Shown: positions 5,625-7,385 of the stretch, piece by piece
Layout of the letters: every line of letters starts with the position of its first letter
Numbering within the stretch: the first letter of the stretch is position 1
Source of the DNA: JACMLD01 sp964245425
GTDB taxonomy: Bacteria; Bacteroidota; Bacteroidia; Chitinophagales; Chitinophagaceae
Direction: 5' to 3'
NCBI GenBank assembly: GCA_964245425.1
Contig: CAXTMV010000268.1
Location: 1-7,385 of the forward strand
Length of the DNA: 7,385 nucleotides
Notes under the pieces: model-generated
The model's input: only the letters and a program-made list of their open reading frames with translations
Database searches by the model: none
Told to the model about the DNA's origin: nothing
Translations under genes and position numbers: made by a program

Positions 5625-7190
5625 TTAACGGGCCACATTCACCGCTCTCTTTTCCCGGATAACCGTCACTTTAATCTGCCCGGGATAGGTCATTTCCGTT
5701 TGTATTTTCTGGGCAATTTCAAAAGACAACCGGTCGCTGTCTGCATCCGTTACCTTATCCGCTTCTACAATAACCCTTAATTCACGCCCGGCCTGTATGG
5801 CATAGGCTTTTTCTACGCCCTGGTAAGTGAGTGCGAGGCTCTCCAGTTCCTTGATGCGCTGCAGGTATTGCTGCATAATTTCCCTGCGGGCGCCAGGGCG
5901 TGCACCGCTGATGGCATCGCAGGCCTGGATAATGGGCGAAATAACATATTGCATCTCCATTTCATCGTGGTGGGCGCCGATGGCATTGACCACCGCGGGG
6001 TTCTCACCATATTTTTCGGCAATACGGGCGCCTAAAAGGGCATGACTTAATTCACTTTCTTCGTCGGGCACTTTGCCAATATCGTGCAGCAGCCCGGCTC
6101 TTTTGGCCAGTTTTGAATTCATGCCTAGTTCTGCGGCCATGGTAGCGCATAAATTGGCCACTTCCCGGCTGTGCATGAGCAGGTTCTGCCCGTAAGACGA
6201 ACGGAACCTCATTTTTCCAACAATACGCACCAGCTCTTTGTGTAATCCGTGTATGCCCAGTTCAATAACTGTTCTTTCGCCTATTTCCATTATCTGTTCT
6301 TCAATCTGGCGGCGGGTCTTCTCCACCACTTCTTCAATACGGGCGGGGTGAATACGGCCATCGGCCACCAGCCGCTGAAGGCTTAAACGGGCAATTTCCC
6401 TTCTCAGGGGGTCAAAAGAAGACAGTACAATGGCTTCAGGGGTATCATCTACAATTAGGTCTACCCCGGTAGCTGCTTCAATGGCGCGGATATTACGTCC
6501 CTCGCGGCCAATGATCTGGCCCTTTATTTCATCACTTTCCAGGTTAAAAACGGTGATGGAATTTTCAATGGCCTGTTCTGCCGCCGTACGTTGTATGGAC
6601 TGAATAATGATCTTGCGGGCTTCCTTATTGGCTTTTTGCCGGGCATCGTCAATAATTTCCTGCTGCAGGCCCAGCGCCCGGGTCTGGGCTTCCTGTTTAA
6701 GGCTTTCTATGAGCTGGGTCCTGGCATCTTCAGCAGACAGCTGGGCCACTTTTTCCAGGCGGCGGATATGCTCTTCCTGGTGTTTCTCGAGCTCGGTTCT
6801 TTTAATATTAATGACCTCGATCTGCCGATTCAGGTTTTCCTTAATGGCTTCGTTCTCTTTAATTTGTTTGTCGAGCCCCGTCTCTTTCTGGGTAATGGTG
6901 ATTTCTTTCTGCTTAACGCGGTTCTCTGTTTCGCCCATTTTGCGATTGCGATCCAGTACTTCCCTGTCGTGATCCGACTTCAGTTGAACAAATTTCTCTT
7001 TGGCTTCTAGTAATTTCTCTTTTTTTACTGTTTCTGCATTGGTTTGTGCATCTGCGATTATCTTTTGCGCCTGTTGCTCGGCTTCCTGTACTTTATGCTC
7101 GGTATTTTTAGCGAAAATGAGTTTACCCGCTATAATTCCCGCAATTAAAGCGGTAGCTCCAACAATAGCTGATAGTATGGTAGAATCCAT
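5625..7190 (-). CDS. rny: Ribonuclease Y (membrane-anchored endoribonuclease)
   Basis: RNase Y is a membrane-bound endonuclease that starts mRNA decay. The 521 residues match the family length and domain order. A single N-terminal membrane helix (about 5-26) is followed by a long charged coiled coil (about 30-205, rich in Lys, Glu and Gln). Then comes a KH RNA-binding domain with IIGREGRNIRAIEAATGVDL (226-245; GREG loop at 228-231). The HD domain includes His340 in LLMHSREVANL, the His369-Asp370 pair in AGLLHDIGKV and Asp425 in QACDAISGARPGAR, all likely metal ligands. A conserved C-terminal part with LRVIVEADKV and TYPGQIKVTVIREKRAV completes the protein. The ATG at 7188-7190 gives the normal short periplasmic N-terminus. 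No key residue is missing. rplS follows after 115 bp. Confidence 0.97.
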   Translation of the reverse strand: MDSTILSAIVGATALIAGIIAGKLIFAKNTEHKVQEAEQQAQKIIADAQTNAETVKKEKLLEAKEKFVQLKSDHDREVLDRNRKMGETENRVKQKEITITQKETGLDKQIKENEAIKENLNRQIEVINIKRTELEKHQEEHIRRLEKVAQLSAEDARTQLIESLKQEAQTRALGLQQEIIDDARQKANKEARKIIIQSIQRTAAEQAIENSITVFNLESDEIKGQIIGREGRNIRAIEAATGVDLIVDDTPEAIVLSSFDPLRREIARLSLQRLVADGRIHPARIEEVVEKTRRQIEEQIMEIGERTVIELGIHGLHKELVRIVGKMRFRSSYGQNLLMHSREVANLCATMAAELGMNSKLAKRAGLLHDIGKVPDEESELSHALLGARIAEKYGENPAVVNAIGAHHDEMEMQYVISPIIQACDAISGARPGARREIMQQYLQRIKELESLALTYQGVEKAYAIQAGRELRVIVEADKVTDADSDRLSFEIAQKIQTEMTYPGQIKVTVIREKRAVNVAR

Positions 7191-7281
7191 TGAATGTGTT
7201 TTTAATACGGTTTACAATCCTGATATTATTTCTCTCCAATTGCATAAAATGGGTAAAATAATTAGGTAATTGGCGAAAATA

Positions 7282-7290
7282 CAAAAGATA
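7282..7290 (-). promoter_or_regulatory. rny: Possible -7 box for rny
   Basis: On the - strand TATCTTTTG is the TAnnTTTG consensus with one extra T. It lies about 92 bases before the rny ATG and would give a leader of some 85 bases. A weak 6-bp inverted repeat in that leader (CCAATT at 7236-7241, AATTGG at 7268-7273) is the only structure I see. No -33 element is clear. Confidence 0.28.
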
Positions 7291-7385
7291 GCGCATATTA
7301 TAAGTGTTGAAATTTTCATAAATGACAAATAAGCATGACCTGCTTACTGTAATTTGCCGCTTTTATAAATTACATTGATATGAAA
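7291..7385. other. Non-coding sequence at the window edge, upstream of rny
   Basis: This AT-rich stretch holds no open frame of note. A small hairpin, TAAGCA (7330-7335) with TGCTTA (7341-7346), is followed on the - strand by TTTGTCATTT. It could be a weak terminator of a - strand gene beyond the window. An ATG at 7380-7382 followed by AAA could open a divergent + strand gene, but only two codons are visible. Confidence 0.3.

Noticed and set aside
1..7385. CRISPR arrays, tRNA or rRNA genes, riboswitches, prophage or defence genes
   Set aside because: No regularly spaced repeats, cloverleaf-like sequences or matching proteins were seen on either strand.

Overview
The window looks like ordinary chromosomal housekeeping DNA from a member of the Bacteroidota, most likely the Chitinophagaceae; the family placement is inferred from protein character, not from a search. 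The signs are A-rich leaders without Shine-Dalgarno sequences before the start codons, TAnnTTTG-type -7 boxes (clearest before tatA and rplS), moderate GC, and proteins of Bacteroidota type (a PabB with a GWLFGHLGYDLKNE segment, RNase Y, a stand-alone GatA).

Layout. Two genes lie on the + strand: a 147-residue, extremely acidic low-complexity protein that I cannot assign (28-471), and pabB, aminodeoxychorismate synthase component I (602-1879, GTG start). pabB converges on a block of five genes on the - strand. In their direction of transcription these are rny (RNase Y, 7190-5625), rplS (ribosomal protein L19, 5509-5144), tatA (Tat translocase subunit, 4944-4723), gatA (Glu-tRNA(Gln) amidotransferase subunit A, 4669-3239, TTG start) and a secreted MltD-like lytic transglycosylase (3126-1996). 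A long inverted repeat sits between the two convergent stop codons and probably terminates transcription from both sides.

Transcription units, as inferred. rny and rplS are separated by 115 bp and each has its own candidate -7 box. rplS ends in a textbook rho-independent terminator (5081-5111), so tatA starts a new unit with its own -7 box. tatA and gatA are 53 bp apart and could be co-transcribed; gatA and the lytic transglycosylase are 112 bp apart with no strong terminator between them.

The genes do not form one pathway. They cover folate precursor synthesis (pabB), translation (rplS, gatA), RNA decay (rny), protein export (tatA) and cell-wall turnover (the transglycosylase). I see no mobile element, CRISPR array, RNA gene or defence system. 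The least explained item is the acidic protein at 28-471. The most structured non-coding item is the 15-18 bp inverted repeat at 1916-1994, whose loop carries a third, competing arm.
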